DNA from: Liolophura sinensis
Taxonomy: Eukaryota; Mollusca; Polyplacophora; Chitonida; Chitonidae
Reading direction: 5' to 3'
Length of the DNA: 12,016 bases
NCBI RefSeq assembly: GCF_032854445.1
Contig: NC_088298.1
Span: 6,418,488-6,430,503, forward strand
Under the pieces are notes generated by a model. It did no database searches, had not been told where the DNA came from, and was given only the letters and a program-made list of their open reading frames with translations. The position numbers and the translations under genes are program-made. Each line of letters starts with the position of its first letter. Positions within the stretch are counted from its first letter, which is position 1. Positions 1 through 7,509 of the stretch are shown here, one piece after another.

Positions 1-360
1 AGCACCGACGACAGTGTCAAAGTACACAAAACCCCCCAAAAAACTCTTACGCTTTTAATGTAGGTCATCATATAGATGTCCATTTCCATTTTGAATATCA
101 ACGATAAGCCTAACAAGGCGTTTTATAGTCAGCGTTTCGTTAATGGGTTCTCAGCTATCAGATTGTTCAAAGGCAATAAAATAGAGCGTTCAAATGACAG
201 TTATGGTTACATATTGCGACAATAGGAGCTAACATTAAACAACATTAATAAAATCCCGATAGTTACCCAGCTCCCACTCCCAGTGGGGCCTTGGTAACAA
301 TAAACAGTCGACGACGGTCATGTGATCGTTTGAGCTATCTAACGTCTCATTAAGTGGTAT
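1..360. other. Unassigned sequence
   Basis: No gene, RNA or repeat could be supported here. A minus-strand ORF (235-423) starts inside the adjoining SINE remnant and runs into this stretch. Its first residues are translated repeat, so it is not evidence of a gene. Confidence 0.5.
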
Positions 361-361
361 A

Positions 362-470
362 ACCAGGTTTGCTGGTTTCCTCCACCCATGCAACTGGCCG
401 CCATCGTATATATATATGTACACAGTTCTTGAGTGTTGCGTTAAACAATAATCAAATCAATAAATAAATA
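362..470 (+). mobile_element. 5'-truncated type A/B SINE, 3' end only
   Basis: Read on the minus strand, this stretch gives in order: a tail AATAAATAAAT, a block close to TTGTTTAACGC, CACTCAAGAA, then CGATGGCGGCCAG, GGGTGGAGGAAACC. These are the same blocks, in the same order, as the better-preserved SINEs at 3866-4135 and 8511-8636. The element therefore lies in plus orientation with its tail at 470. The tRNA-like head and most of the core are missing to the left of about 362. The usual TTATACG block has expanded to a short TA run at about 407-418. No target-site duplication is visible. It is a dead 3' fragment. Confidence 0.7.
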
Positions 471-480
471 CTTTATCTTT

Positions 481-1490
481 ACATTATCATCAATGGATCA
501 CCGTGAGGTCTATTCTCGTATCCATTCTATACCGGAGCATTGCGACATTCGGTTAAACAGGGGTAAAGTTTTAAATTTCCGGCAAACTTTGTACAGAAGT
601 CTTGAACCAGAAACGTCACTGGGGTGAATGTGATGAGGCAGGAAGTGATGTCACAAAACCCAAACACTCTGTCTTAACCTTTGTTTCTAATCATACTTCA
701 TGCACATGTATTATCTTTATTTAAAGTATTCAAACGGGCACTGAAAACGATTTTATCGAGGAAAATGTTGATTATGGGTCGATGCGAGGACATGATTGGT
801 GAGGTTAAGCTTGTCTGGTGGTGGTAGTGAGGAAAGCGAGCGTCGGGAGCGGCATGTGCGCAATAACGAGGATGACTCTATATGTATGCTTGGGACTTTG
901 CACAAAACAATTGTTGAGTCACATGATGACGTGGAGTCCGCAAAGAGTTTGACAGCAGTCGCTGGTAGGTCTACAACTTTCATCCAGAGACTAAAAGAGT
1001 ATTCAACTCCACACTGTCAAATTAAACGCAGTTGTTTTCCAGAAAGAGTGAGAAATTAGCGTCAGGAGAGCTTGTCAAATATCTCGAGATTAAATTACGG
1101 CAGGGATGAGCCTATGGAAACCATCGAAACCCGTGACTTTAAGTAGATCTGTAGAGCATTTGTTTGACGTGTTTTCGATTGTGGAAAGCGAATCGTCTGT
1201 CCCGTGACAGCTGCTCATTTTTGAAGAATGACAGAAACGTGCAAGCCGCCTGCACATAATTCGATCTCGGAGCTTGAAGGAAAACAATGTCCTTATCCGA
1301 GTGGATCGAATAGGTGTCCAATGACACACTTCAGCGACGCGTTGCCGACGGATAATATCGACACGGCAAGGTTAAAACATAACTTTCAGAAAACTATGAT
1401 CAATGCGGAAATCATCTATTATTCGGAAATACTTGCTGCCAAATGTCTGTATTATGATATTGCATGTGACATGAACATCGTTAGTTGGGA
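481..1490. other. Unassigned sequence with short unrecognised ORFs
   Basis: About 1 kb without a repeat I recognise. It holds a plus ORF at 796-1059 (87 codons; charged start with a GGGSEES stretch) and a plus ORF at 1228-1533 (101 codons) that runs into the minisatellite. Antisense ORFs of similar size overlap both. I recognise no domain, signal peptide or splice structure. Exons of an unknown gene cannot be excluded, but ORFs of this size are expected by chance. Confidence 0.4.
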
Positions 1491-1495
1491 TCAGC

Positions 1496-3480
1496 AGCTG
1501 TGTGTAAGTCACTCGGTATGTCTGTCGGTCTGACTCTTGTTGATTCCTGTCAATATAAGTGGCTGGGTATGTCTGTCGGTCTGACGTTTGTCCGGCCCCA
1601 TGCTGATTCCTGCCCATGTAAGTCGCTGGGTCGCTCTGTCGGTCTGACGTTTGTCCGGTCCCTGTTGATTCCTGCCAATGTAAGTCGCTGGCTATGTCTA
1701 TCGGTCTGACGCTTGTCCGCCTGCATGTTGAGCCCTGCCACTGCCAATATAAGTCGCTGGGTCTGTCTGTCGGTCTGACGTTTGTCCGGCCGCATGTTGA
1801 CTCCTGTTAATATAATCGCTGGGTCTGCCTGTCGGTCTGACGCTTGTCCGGTCCCATGTTGATTCCTGCCAATATAATCGCTCGGTCTGTCTGTCGGTCT
1901 GACGCTTGTTCGGTCCCATGTTGATTCCTGCCAATGTAAGTCGCTGGGTATGTCTGTCGGTCTGATGCTTGTCCAGTCTCATGCTCATTACTGACAATGT
2001 AAGTTGCTGGGTATGTCTGTCGGTCTGACACTTGTCCGGTCCCACGTTGATTCCTGCCAGTGTAAGTCGCTGGGTATATCTGTCGGTCTGACGTTTGTCC
2101 GGTCCCATGTTGATTCCTGCCAATATAATCACTGGGTATGTCTGTCGGTCTGACGTTTGTCCGGTCCCATGTTGCTTCCTGCCAATACAATCGCTGGGTG
2201 TATCTGTCGATCTGACGTTTGTCCGGTCCCATGTTGCTTCCTGCCAATATAATCACTGGGTATGTCTGTCGGTCTGACGTTTGTCCGGTCCCACGTTGAT
2301 TTCTGCCAATGCAAGTTGCTGGGTATGTCTGTCGGTCTGACGTTTGTCTGGTTCCATGCTGATTCCTGCCAATGTAAGTCGCTGGGTCTGTCTGTTTGTC
2401 CGGTCCCATGTTCCTTCCTGCCAATAGAATCGCTGGGTATATCTGTCGGTCTGACATTTGTCCGGTCCCGTGTTGATTCCTGCCAATGTAAGTCGCTGGG
2501 TCTGTCTGTCGGTCTGACGCTTGTCCGGTCCCATGTTGATTCCTCCCAATATAAGTCGCTGGGTATATCTGTCGGTCTGACGTTTGTCCGGTCCCATGTT
2601 CATTTCTGTTAATATAATCGCTGGGTATGTCTATCGGTCTGACGCTTGTCCGGCCCCATGTTGCTTCCTGCCAACATAATCGCTGGGTATGTCTGTCGGT
2701 CTGACACTTGTCCGGTCCCATGTTGATTCCTGCCAATGTAAGTTGCTCGGTATGTCTGTCGGTCTGACGCTTGTCCGGCTCCATGTTGATTCCTGCCCAT
2801 GTAAGTCGCTGGGTATCTCTGTCGGTCTGACGTTTGTCCGGTCCCATGTTGATTCCTGCCAATATAAGTCGCTGGGTATATCTGTCGGTCTGACGCTTGT
2901 TGATTCCTGCCAATGTAAGTTGCTCGATATGTCTGTCGGTCTGACGCTTATCCGGTCCCATGTTGATTCCTGCCAGTGTAAGTCGCTGGGTATGTCTGTC
3001 GGTCAGACACTTGTCCGGTCCCATGTTGATTCCTGCCAATATAGGTCGCTGGGTATGTCTGTCGGTCTGACGCTGGTTCGGCCGCATGTTCATTTCTGTT
3101 AATATAATCTCTGGGTATGTCTGTCGGTCTGACGCTTGTCCGGCCCCATGTTGATTCCTGCCAATGTAAGTCGCTGGTTATGTCTATCGGTCTGACGTTT
3201 GTCCGGCCTCATGTTTCTTCCTGCCAATATAATCACTGGGTATATCTGTCGGTCTGACGTTTGTCCAGTCCCACGTTGATTTCTGCCAATGTAAGTCGCT
3301 GGGTATGTTTGTCGGTCTGACGCTTGTTCGGCCCCATGTTGATTCCTGCCAATGTAAGTCGCTGGGTATGTCTGTCTGTCTGACGTTTGTCCGGTCCCAT
3401 GTTGATTCCTGCCAATATAAGTCGCTGGGTATATCTGTCGGTCTGACGCTTGTCCGGTCCCATTTTGATTCCTGCCACTG
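1496..3480. repeat. Minisatellite, about 32 units of 62-63 bp
   Basis: A head-to-tail array of a unit that reads, in pieces, CGCTGGGTATGTCTGTCGGT, CTGACGTTTGTCCGGTCCCA, TGTTGATTCCTGCCAATGTA, AGT (63 bp). I counted 32 occurrences of the CTGTCGGTCTGAC block, starting near 1521, 1572, 1635 and so on to 3433. Units vary by substitutions (ATGTTGATTCC or ATGTTGCTTCC; TATGTC, TATATC or GTCTGTC) and by one length polymorphism: AATGTAAGTCGC gives 63 bp and AATATAATCGC gives 62 bp. Three units are shorter. Two, near 1521 and 2881, lack the same 12 bp around CCGGTCCCATGT. One, near 2390, lacks about 11 bp around CGGTCTGACGT. The edges are ragged: a degenerate partial unit is visible from about 1496, and the last unit fades after CCTGCCACTG at 3480. 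I take it as non-coding; the long ORFs in it are discussed as a finding. Confidence 0.95.
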
Positions 3481-3484
3481 TGAT

Positions 3485-3850
3485 AACATTTAGTGGGGAG
3501 ACTGGCAACAGGTTCAGCCTGGACGAGGAAAGAAACAAGGGCAAGGTTTGCGGATATGTTTTCCCTACTGATTATAGTTTTCATTACCGTCGTCTGTGTG
3601 TGTTGTCTTCCAATATCTCTTATTATTATTATTTCATTATGATCTCCTATTCATGATATCTTGAACAGAACGCAAACTTATGAGTCGGTCAGCGTTGTAC
3701 TGGTTGTTATTGCAAGGAATACAGCGCGTGGAATCAGAGGTTTAGTGTAATGAGTCGGAGTGTAAAGGTCATGGCCTATTATTTTCTGTGATAGTTCCTA
3801 TTTGCTAAAGTGATTGTCATTGGTTAACAATTGGCTGATCAATGATAATG
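3485..3850. other. Unassigned sequence
   Basis: Sequence between the minisatellite and the next SINE. It holds a short TTA/ATT run near 3618-3635 and nothing else I can assign. Confidence 0.5.
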
Positions 3851-3853
3851 ATT

Positions 3854-3865
3854 TTATGGAATTAA
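3854..3865. repeat. Target-site duplication, left copy
   Basis: TTATGGAATTAA here is repeated exactly at 4136-4147, immediately flanking the SINE at 3866-4135. A 12-bp AT-rich duplication is what LINE-driven target-primed insertion leaves. Confidence 0.9.
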
Positions 3866-4045
3866 TTTATTCATTTATTTATTTGATTGGTGTTTTACGC
3901 CATACTCAAGAATATTTAACTTATACGACGGCGGCCAGCATTATGGTGGCAGGAAACCGGGCAGTGCCCGGGGAAAACCCACTACCATCCGCAGGCTGCT
4001 GACAGACCTCCCCACGTACGGCCTAAGAGGAAGCCAGTATGAGCT

Positions 4046-4055
4046 GGACTTGAAC
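4046..4055 (-). promoter_or_regulatory. Pol III B box of the SINE
   Basis: GTTCAAGTCC on the minus strand matches GWTCRANNC at every position. Confidence 0.8.
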
Positions 4056-4113
4056 TCACATCGGCCGCATTGGTGAGAGACTCCTGGGTCATTACGCTGC
4101 GCTAGCGCGCTAA

Positions 4114-4125
4114 CCGACTGATTCA
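4114..4125 (-). promoter_or_regulatory. Pol III A box of the SINE
   Basis: TGAATCAGTCGG on the minus strand, 10 of 12 against TRGYNNARNNGG. It lies about 10 bp from the element's 5' end, as in tRNA genes. The spacing to the B box (58 bp) is longer than in a tRNA, so the stretch at 4093-4104 is an alternative A box. Confidence 0.6.
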
Positions 4126-4135
4126 CGGAGGCCCC

Positions 4136-4147
4136 TTATGGAATTAA
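4136..4147. repeat. Target-site duplication, right copy
   Basis: TTATGGAATTAA, identical to 3854-3865. Confidence 0.9.
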
Positions 4148-4335
4148 GGGCATTAACTAGGTCAGAATATTACTCTGTCAATTTGAAAGCTCTGTTCGGC
4201 TGCTTGAAACCAGAAACCATAATTTCACTTGTTGATTATGACAAAAATAGCGTCTCGCCCGCGAGTAGAAACATTGGGGTTGTTGTGTGACAATGCAAAA
4301 TATCCCTCGCTGAAGTAGGACGGCGATGGTGTTAG

Positions 4336-4680
4336 GGGATTGGTGTTTTGTAGCGTACGGAAATATATATCAGTTCTACGACAGTGGCCATCATTAGAGT
4401 TTGGAAAAAAACGTGGGAAAACACGACCATCCGCAGGGTGCCGCCAGACCTTCTCAAAGGGGTGATTGAATGAATCCTTGGGTTTTAACGTCGTAGTTAG
4501 CAGTTTCTAAGTTCTCTGTTATGAGCGCCAAACGAGACAGCAACAAGTACCATTTTTAAAGTCTTTAATCCCGGATCTACCGACTTCGAGGCGGATATTC
4601 TAGCTATTAGGCCACCGAGGCGGTCTGACCGAAAAGGAAGGCAGGATGAGCTGGGTTTGAGTGAGTGTGACGTCCATATC
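4336..4680 (-). mobile_element. Degenerate type A SINE split by a type T SINE
   Basis: The left part, 4336-4463, carries the type A blocks in plus-strand order: GATTGGTGTTTTG, a decayed TACGACAGTGGCCATCATTA, GGGAAAACACGACCATCCGC, GCCAGACCTTCTCA. The rest of the element resumes at about 4637 with GACCGAAAAGGAAGGCAGGA, TGAGCTGGGTTTGAGTG and GACGTCCAT. Those correspond to CGGAGAGGAAGCCAGCATGA, GCTGGACTTGAACTC and GCGACCGCAT of the consensus. The roughly 170 bp between the two parts is a separate SINE. The B box has decayed and the A-box end is missing beyond about 4680. Confidence 0.8.
4466..4636 (-). mobile_element. Type T SINE inserted into a type A SINE
   Basis: The tail is on the left: TTGAATGAATCCTTGGGTTT, then TAACGTCGTA. 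Next come GAGCGCCAAACGAGACAG and CATTTTTAAAGTCTTTAATC. A tRNA-like head lies at the right on the minus strand, with a perfect A box TGGCCTAATAG (4614-4624). The same blocks occur at 10536-11105 and in part at 5357-5682. The middle of the element is shortened here, and the B box is damaged (GATTAAAGA). The D-arm resembles tRNA-Arg from memory (GGCCTAATGG). No clear target-site duplication was found. Confidence 0.75.
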
Positions 4681-4707
4681 ATTTGCTGCGAAAAAATATG
4701 AGCTGCT

Positions 4708-4734
4708 CATACTGATTATAAGTTAATCAGTATG
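4708..4734. repeat. Perfect 11-bp inverted repeat
   Basis: CATACTGATTA (4708-4718) and TAATCAGTATG (4724-4734) are exact reverse complements around the 5-nt loop TAAGT. Function unknown. It may be the remnant of a small inverted-repeat element. Confidence 0.85.
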
Positions 4735-4931
4735 TCTGAAGGTTAGATGGTGAGTCTGACACTTGAGCCTGACACTCTAATCATACAGAGAATAAGGGCA
4801 TATTTGTTTAAACGTATGTTAAACAGGAAAGGTAGGCATGGATTTTAAAACTGTAGACAGTTGATACCATTGAAAACTGATGACTGCTTCGGTACTTTAT
4901 ATACTTTATTAGTTCTTTGGTGGTTTGTGCT

Positions 4932-4995
4932 ATGGCCTTGCGATTATTGACCTGGAACGTCCGTACTGGTTGAGGGATGGTGTACGAATGTCTGT
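4932..4995 (+). pseudogene. Possible fossil of a LINE endonuclease N-terminus
   Basis: The first 13 codons from the ATG at 4932 read MALRLLTWNVRTG and then stop. A shift of frame continues as LRDGVRM. A (T/S)WNVRG motif just after the start is typical of the apurinic-type endonuclease domain of non-LTR retrotransposon ORF2. Only about 20 codons are visible, the catalytic residues further downstream are absent, and there is a frameshift plus stop. It could be chance. Confidence 0.3.
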
Positions 4996-5015
4996 TTAGA
5001 TTTCCAATATATAAC

Positions 5016-5039
5016 GAAAATGTTCAAGAGAACATTTTC
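5016..5039. repeat. Perfect 10-bp hairpin
   Basis: GAAAATGTTC (5016-5025) and GAACATTTTC (5030-5039) are exact reverse complements around the loop AAGA. There is no T-run or gene beside it, so I do not call it a terminator. Confidence 0.8.
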
Positions 5040-5356
5040 AAAGACAGTTTTCCTTCTTCTGTACATACTTTTCAGTGTGCAATGCTAACCCCATATACTA
5101 CTAAAACGGAAACTTCTGAGCCACTCTAATTAAGACATCACTATTACGTTAATAACAGTTATACTTGCCATAAAATTGATATCAACTATTCAGTTTTTGT
5201 GCAACTAGATGCAAAATGTATCATAAAAAAATTACAAGTTATGACATAAGATATATCGGAATTTTGCCAAATAGGGCCTATGTAAGTATTGATAAATTGG
5301 CTCTGGACACAGGTATTCTAACACAATCAACATTGGCGAGTATGTAAGGATATATG

Positions 5357-5682
5357 TATGCATGTTTGGTTTTGTAACAATTTTAAGTCATATGACGACG
5401 AGGGGGCTGTGGGGATGTGGACATAGGGGGCAGACATGTGTAGGACTGCCGTGTCTTCTTGTGGTAGACCGAGTCTGTATCGTCAAGAGCTGCCACGGCT
5501 GAATAAATAGACAAGATACGAGATGCCATCCATTCCCATTATGCTGATACCGATCCAACCAGGCGAGGCACCAAGAAGTAGGCCTACCATTTTCAGTCTT
5601 AAGAGTGACACGAAGCGGGTTTGATCCCGGACTTCCCGACTCCAAAGGGAACGCTCTAACCATTAGGCCGTTGAAGCGATCA
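5357..5682 (-). mobile_element. Type T SINE with tRNA-Arg-like head
   Basis: The tail side is on the left: TAACAATTTTAAGTCATATG, then ACGACGAGGG. The body includes GTGTCTTCTTGTGG and CATTATGCTGATACCGATCC. The tRNA-like head is at the right on the minus strand. The A box CGGCCTAATGG (5660-5670) matches TRGYNNANNNG at 10 of 11. The B box GATCAAACC (5618-5626) matches GWTCRANNC fully. They are 33 bp apart, as in a real tRNA gene. Between them TTCCC and GGGAA could form the anticodon stem. This is the best preserved pol III promoter among the type T copies. The antisense ORF across it (5388-5663) is incidental. Confidence 0.8.
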
Positions 5683-6093
5683 TGTTGGCAAGCAATCCAT
5701 AATTGGGATATGGGGCCTATTAATCCCTAGCACAATATGTCAGGCATTGAGAGACCCAAAACTTGCCAGCAAGCTGCTTGAATCTAGAAGGAGCGTGGAA
5801 ACGCCTGGCTGGTGAACGACTGATCAAGGATAAAATCTTCAGTTCCTCGAGGGGCAGGCAAAAACCTGATCGATTTCCTAGACCCTGAATTAATCGGGGA
5901 GGTAAGCACAGAGTAGGAGTTTACCCAGACTTTGTTGTAGAGTATTATAGCTTGGAGTCGACAGTGATAGACGAGCTGTTTGGAGGAGCTGTTAACCGTT
6001 TGGGGCGGGCCAATTAATCTCCCACTCATCTCATTCCGAGGGTGTAGTTAACCATTAGTTAATTTACTGGTGGAGTCCGGCGTTGCATGCTTA
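5683..6093. other. Unassigned sequence
   Basis: No repeat or gene recognised. A minus ORF at 5784-6029 (81 codons) has no domain I know. On the plus strand GGAG|GTAAGC near 5899 looks like a splice donor, but stop codons upstream in the plus frames argue against an exon. Confidence 0.4.
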
Positions 6094-6170
6094 TACACTG
6101 TAAAGAATTAAGCTGCGCATTTTGGCTCTGTACAGAAGATAAGAACTGAACGTGTGCGTTTTACAGTGTA
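6094..6170. mobile_element. Very short MITE-like element with CACTG ends
   Basis: TACACTGTAAA at 6094-6104 faces TTTTACAGTGTA at 6159-6170. Taking CACTGTAAA as the terminal repeat leaves a TA on both outer sides, a plausible TA target-site duplication, and an element of about 73 bp. There is no room for a gene. The ends resemble those of the larger MITE at 10714-10965 (CACTC then an A-run). Confidence 0.5.
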
Positions 6171-6587
6171 GAGTAAGCCTAAATCTAAGTGTGCTTTTAA
6201 TGACCGGCCATTAGAAGCTATGTCCATTTACAATGATTGTATGACTTTTTTACTGGGGTTTTTTTTTGGGGGGGGGAGGAGTTCTTAGCTTGCCACAAAG
6301 GAAGAGCATTATACGGTTATCTTTATGTGGAATGTCAAAGTGGAAAAAAAACATCAGAAAAAGAAATTCTACCTTAAGTTTTTACTTGCGAAAGATGTAA
6401 TAGTTAAAACGGACATTTCCCTTCAAAACAAGCATATTTCAATCGAAATTCGCAACACACACATTTTAGCTCAAAACGTGAAATCTCATCCAAGATACAA
6501 ACTGCATATCAATATGCAAACACTTGTCCAACATTTTTTCTTGTGCTAGGTAAAAAATTTATATCACCCATAATTTGTCCACGAAAG
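6171..6587. other. Unassigned sequence with homopolymers
   Basis: It contains a run of nine T (6259-6267) directly followed by nine G (6268-6276). A 74-codon plus ORF (6325-6549) is rich in Lys, Ile and His and has no recognisable domain; AT-rich composition explains it. Confidence 0.45.
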
Positions 6588-6670
6588 CACGTGAGTATCC
6601 AAACAGTCTTAACATGACGTCATCAGTCACGTGAGTAGTCGCGTGGTTTCTTGAACAAAAAGATGTCTTA

Positions 6671-6767
6671 GATGAAATTTTGGCTTGAGACATAAAATAT
6701 TTCGTTTCGAATAAATTTTGCGTTTTGGCATAAAATATTTGATTTGAATGAAATTTTGTGTGTTGAA
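6671..6767. repeat. 38-bp tandem repeat, about 2.5 copies
   Basis: Unit 1 (6671-6708) starts GATGAAATTTTGGCTTGAGA and ends CATAAAATATTTCGTTTC. Unit 2 (6709-6746) starts GAATAAATTTTGCGTTTTGG and ends CATAAAATATTTGATTTG. A partial third begins AATGAAATTTTGTGTGTTGA. The first two are the same length and align without gaps. Confidence 0.8.
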
Positions 6768-6781
6768 AAGTGTTTTTTGAG

Positions 6782-6924
6782 CTATTTATTTCATTGCGGA
6801 GTCCGGGGGAAACCGATCCGCAGGTTGTTGAGAACTTGCCACGTACAGCCGGAGAGGAAGCCAGCATGAGTTGGACTTAAACTCACAGCGCCCGCATTGG
6901 TTAGAGGGTCCTGGGTCACTATGC
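6782..6924 (-). mobile_element. Type A SINE remnant with internal deletion
   Basis: A short tail (TATTTATTT) joins directly to GCGGAGTCCGGGGGAAACC. The tail-proximal block GGTGTTTTACGCC and the GGCGGCC block, roughly 75 bp, are therefore missing. The right part, CCGGAGAGGAAGCCAGCATG to CCTGGGTCACTATGC, matches the reference copy well. The B box has one substitution (GTTTAAGTCC). The A-box end is absent beyond 6924. Confidence 0.85.
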
Positions 6925-7440
6925 TTTTTGAACTAAGAAAATGTGTTAGAGGAGCGTCTACTTTGGATTGTTGTATTTTTATGTACAAAATGTCAACACG
7001 CCAAGCATGCACTGCTTTGTCTTTGACTTCGCCCCTTTCCACTGAGTCCCGCTCGCATGAATCCTGACTAAGCAAACCAAACATCATTGATGACATCATC
7101 CAAAAATAACTGACTCTCAGTAACACATTCTGTATGTTTATTCTTCTTGTTACCTTCTTAACTCCTGTGTGTAGCAAACGTTTTCTATCAAACTCTTGTT
7201 TTTCTGACGAAGTACAAATACACAATAGCGATGACATCCTGTAGAAACATTTACTATATGGCCTCGTATTAACTGTACGGTCCTGTCTCCAAACATAAAG
7301 ATGGAGAAAACATGAAATTTACATAAAGTTCAGATGAAACAGTGCGAAAAGTTAGTTGTAAATGTGGTCATCAATGTGTTTTTTCGATTTTTCTTAAAAC
7401 AGTTTAGAAAGTTATAAATAATTTTTGTATGTGGGTATTT
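6925..7440. other. Unassigned sequence
   Basis: About 0.5 kb with no recognised repeat. A 148-codon minus ORF (6791-7237) begins here but crosses into the SINE remnant. I recognise no domain in it. It is one of the longer non-repeat ORFs of the window and remains unassigned. Confidence 0.4.
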
Positions 7441-7442
7441 GG

Positions 7443-7450
7443 GACCATAT

Positions 7451-7509
<59 letters not shown>

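Larger units (their letters stand above)
3866..4135 (-). mobile_element. Near-complete tRNA-derived SINE (type A)
   Basis: A 270-bp element on the minus strand, with both ends fixed by exact 12-bp flanking duplications. Read from its 5' end at 4135 it starts GGGGCCTCCG and has an A-box-like TGAATCAGTCGG (4114-4125). A second A-box-like stretch, TAGCGCAGCGTA, lies at 4093-4104. A good B box, GTTCAAGTCC, is at 4046-4055. These make a tRNA-related RNA polymerase III promoter head. The head is followed by a core (GGCTTCCTCT, CGTACGTGGG, CTGCGGATGG, CCCGGTTTCC, TGGCCGCCGTCGTATAAG) and a tail (GGCGTAAAACACCAATCAAA, then AATAAAT repeats). The core resembles what I recall of the MetaSINE-type conserved domain; that assignment is from memory. 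This is the reference copy for the other type A remnants in the window. Confidence 0.92.
4690..5356. other. Unassigned AT-rich sequence
   Basis: It holds two perfect short hairpins (4708-4734 and 5016-5039) and a possible LINE endonuclease scrap (4932-4995), listed separately. Otherwise I see no gene or repeat. Confidence 0.5.

Noticed and set aside
796-1059. 87-codon plus ORF as a gene
   Set aside because: An overlapping antisense ORF of similar length is present, and no recognisable domain or splice context is seen. It is left as unassigned sequence.
1807-3093. 428-codon minus-strand ORF as a real repetitive protein gene
   Set aside because: All three minus frames are open in the repeat unit and 62-bp units rotate the frame. 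No promoter, splice site or non-repeat domain supports a gene. Kept only as a finding.
1496-3480. CRISPR-like or other repeat-spacer array
   Set aside because: There are no unique spacers. The whole 62-63-bp unit repeats head to tail, and the context is eukaryotic.
5388-5663. 91-codon minus-strand ORF
   Set aside because: It lies wholly inside a type T SINE, including the tRNA-like head.
5618-5670. Genuine tRNA gene
   Set aside because: The A and B boxes and their spacing are tRNA-like, but the acceptor stem cannot be paired and the segment is continuous with a SINE body found elsewhere in the window.
5784-6029. 81-codon minus ORF and a donor-like GGAG|GTAAGC near 5899
   Set aside because: There is no domain match from memory, and the plus-strand frames upstream of the donor carry stop codons.
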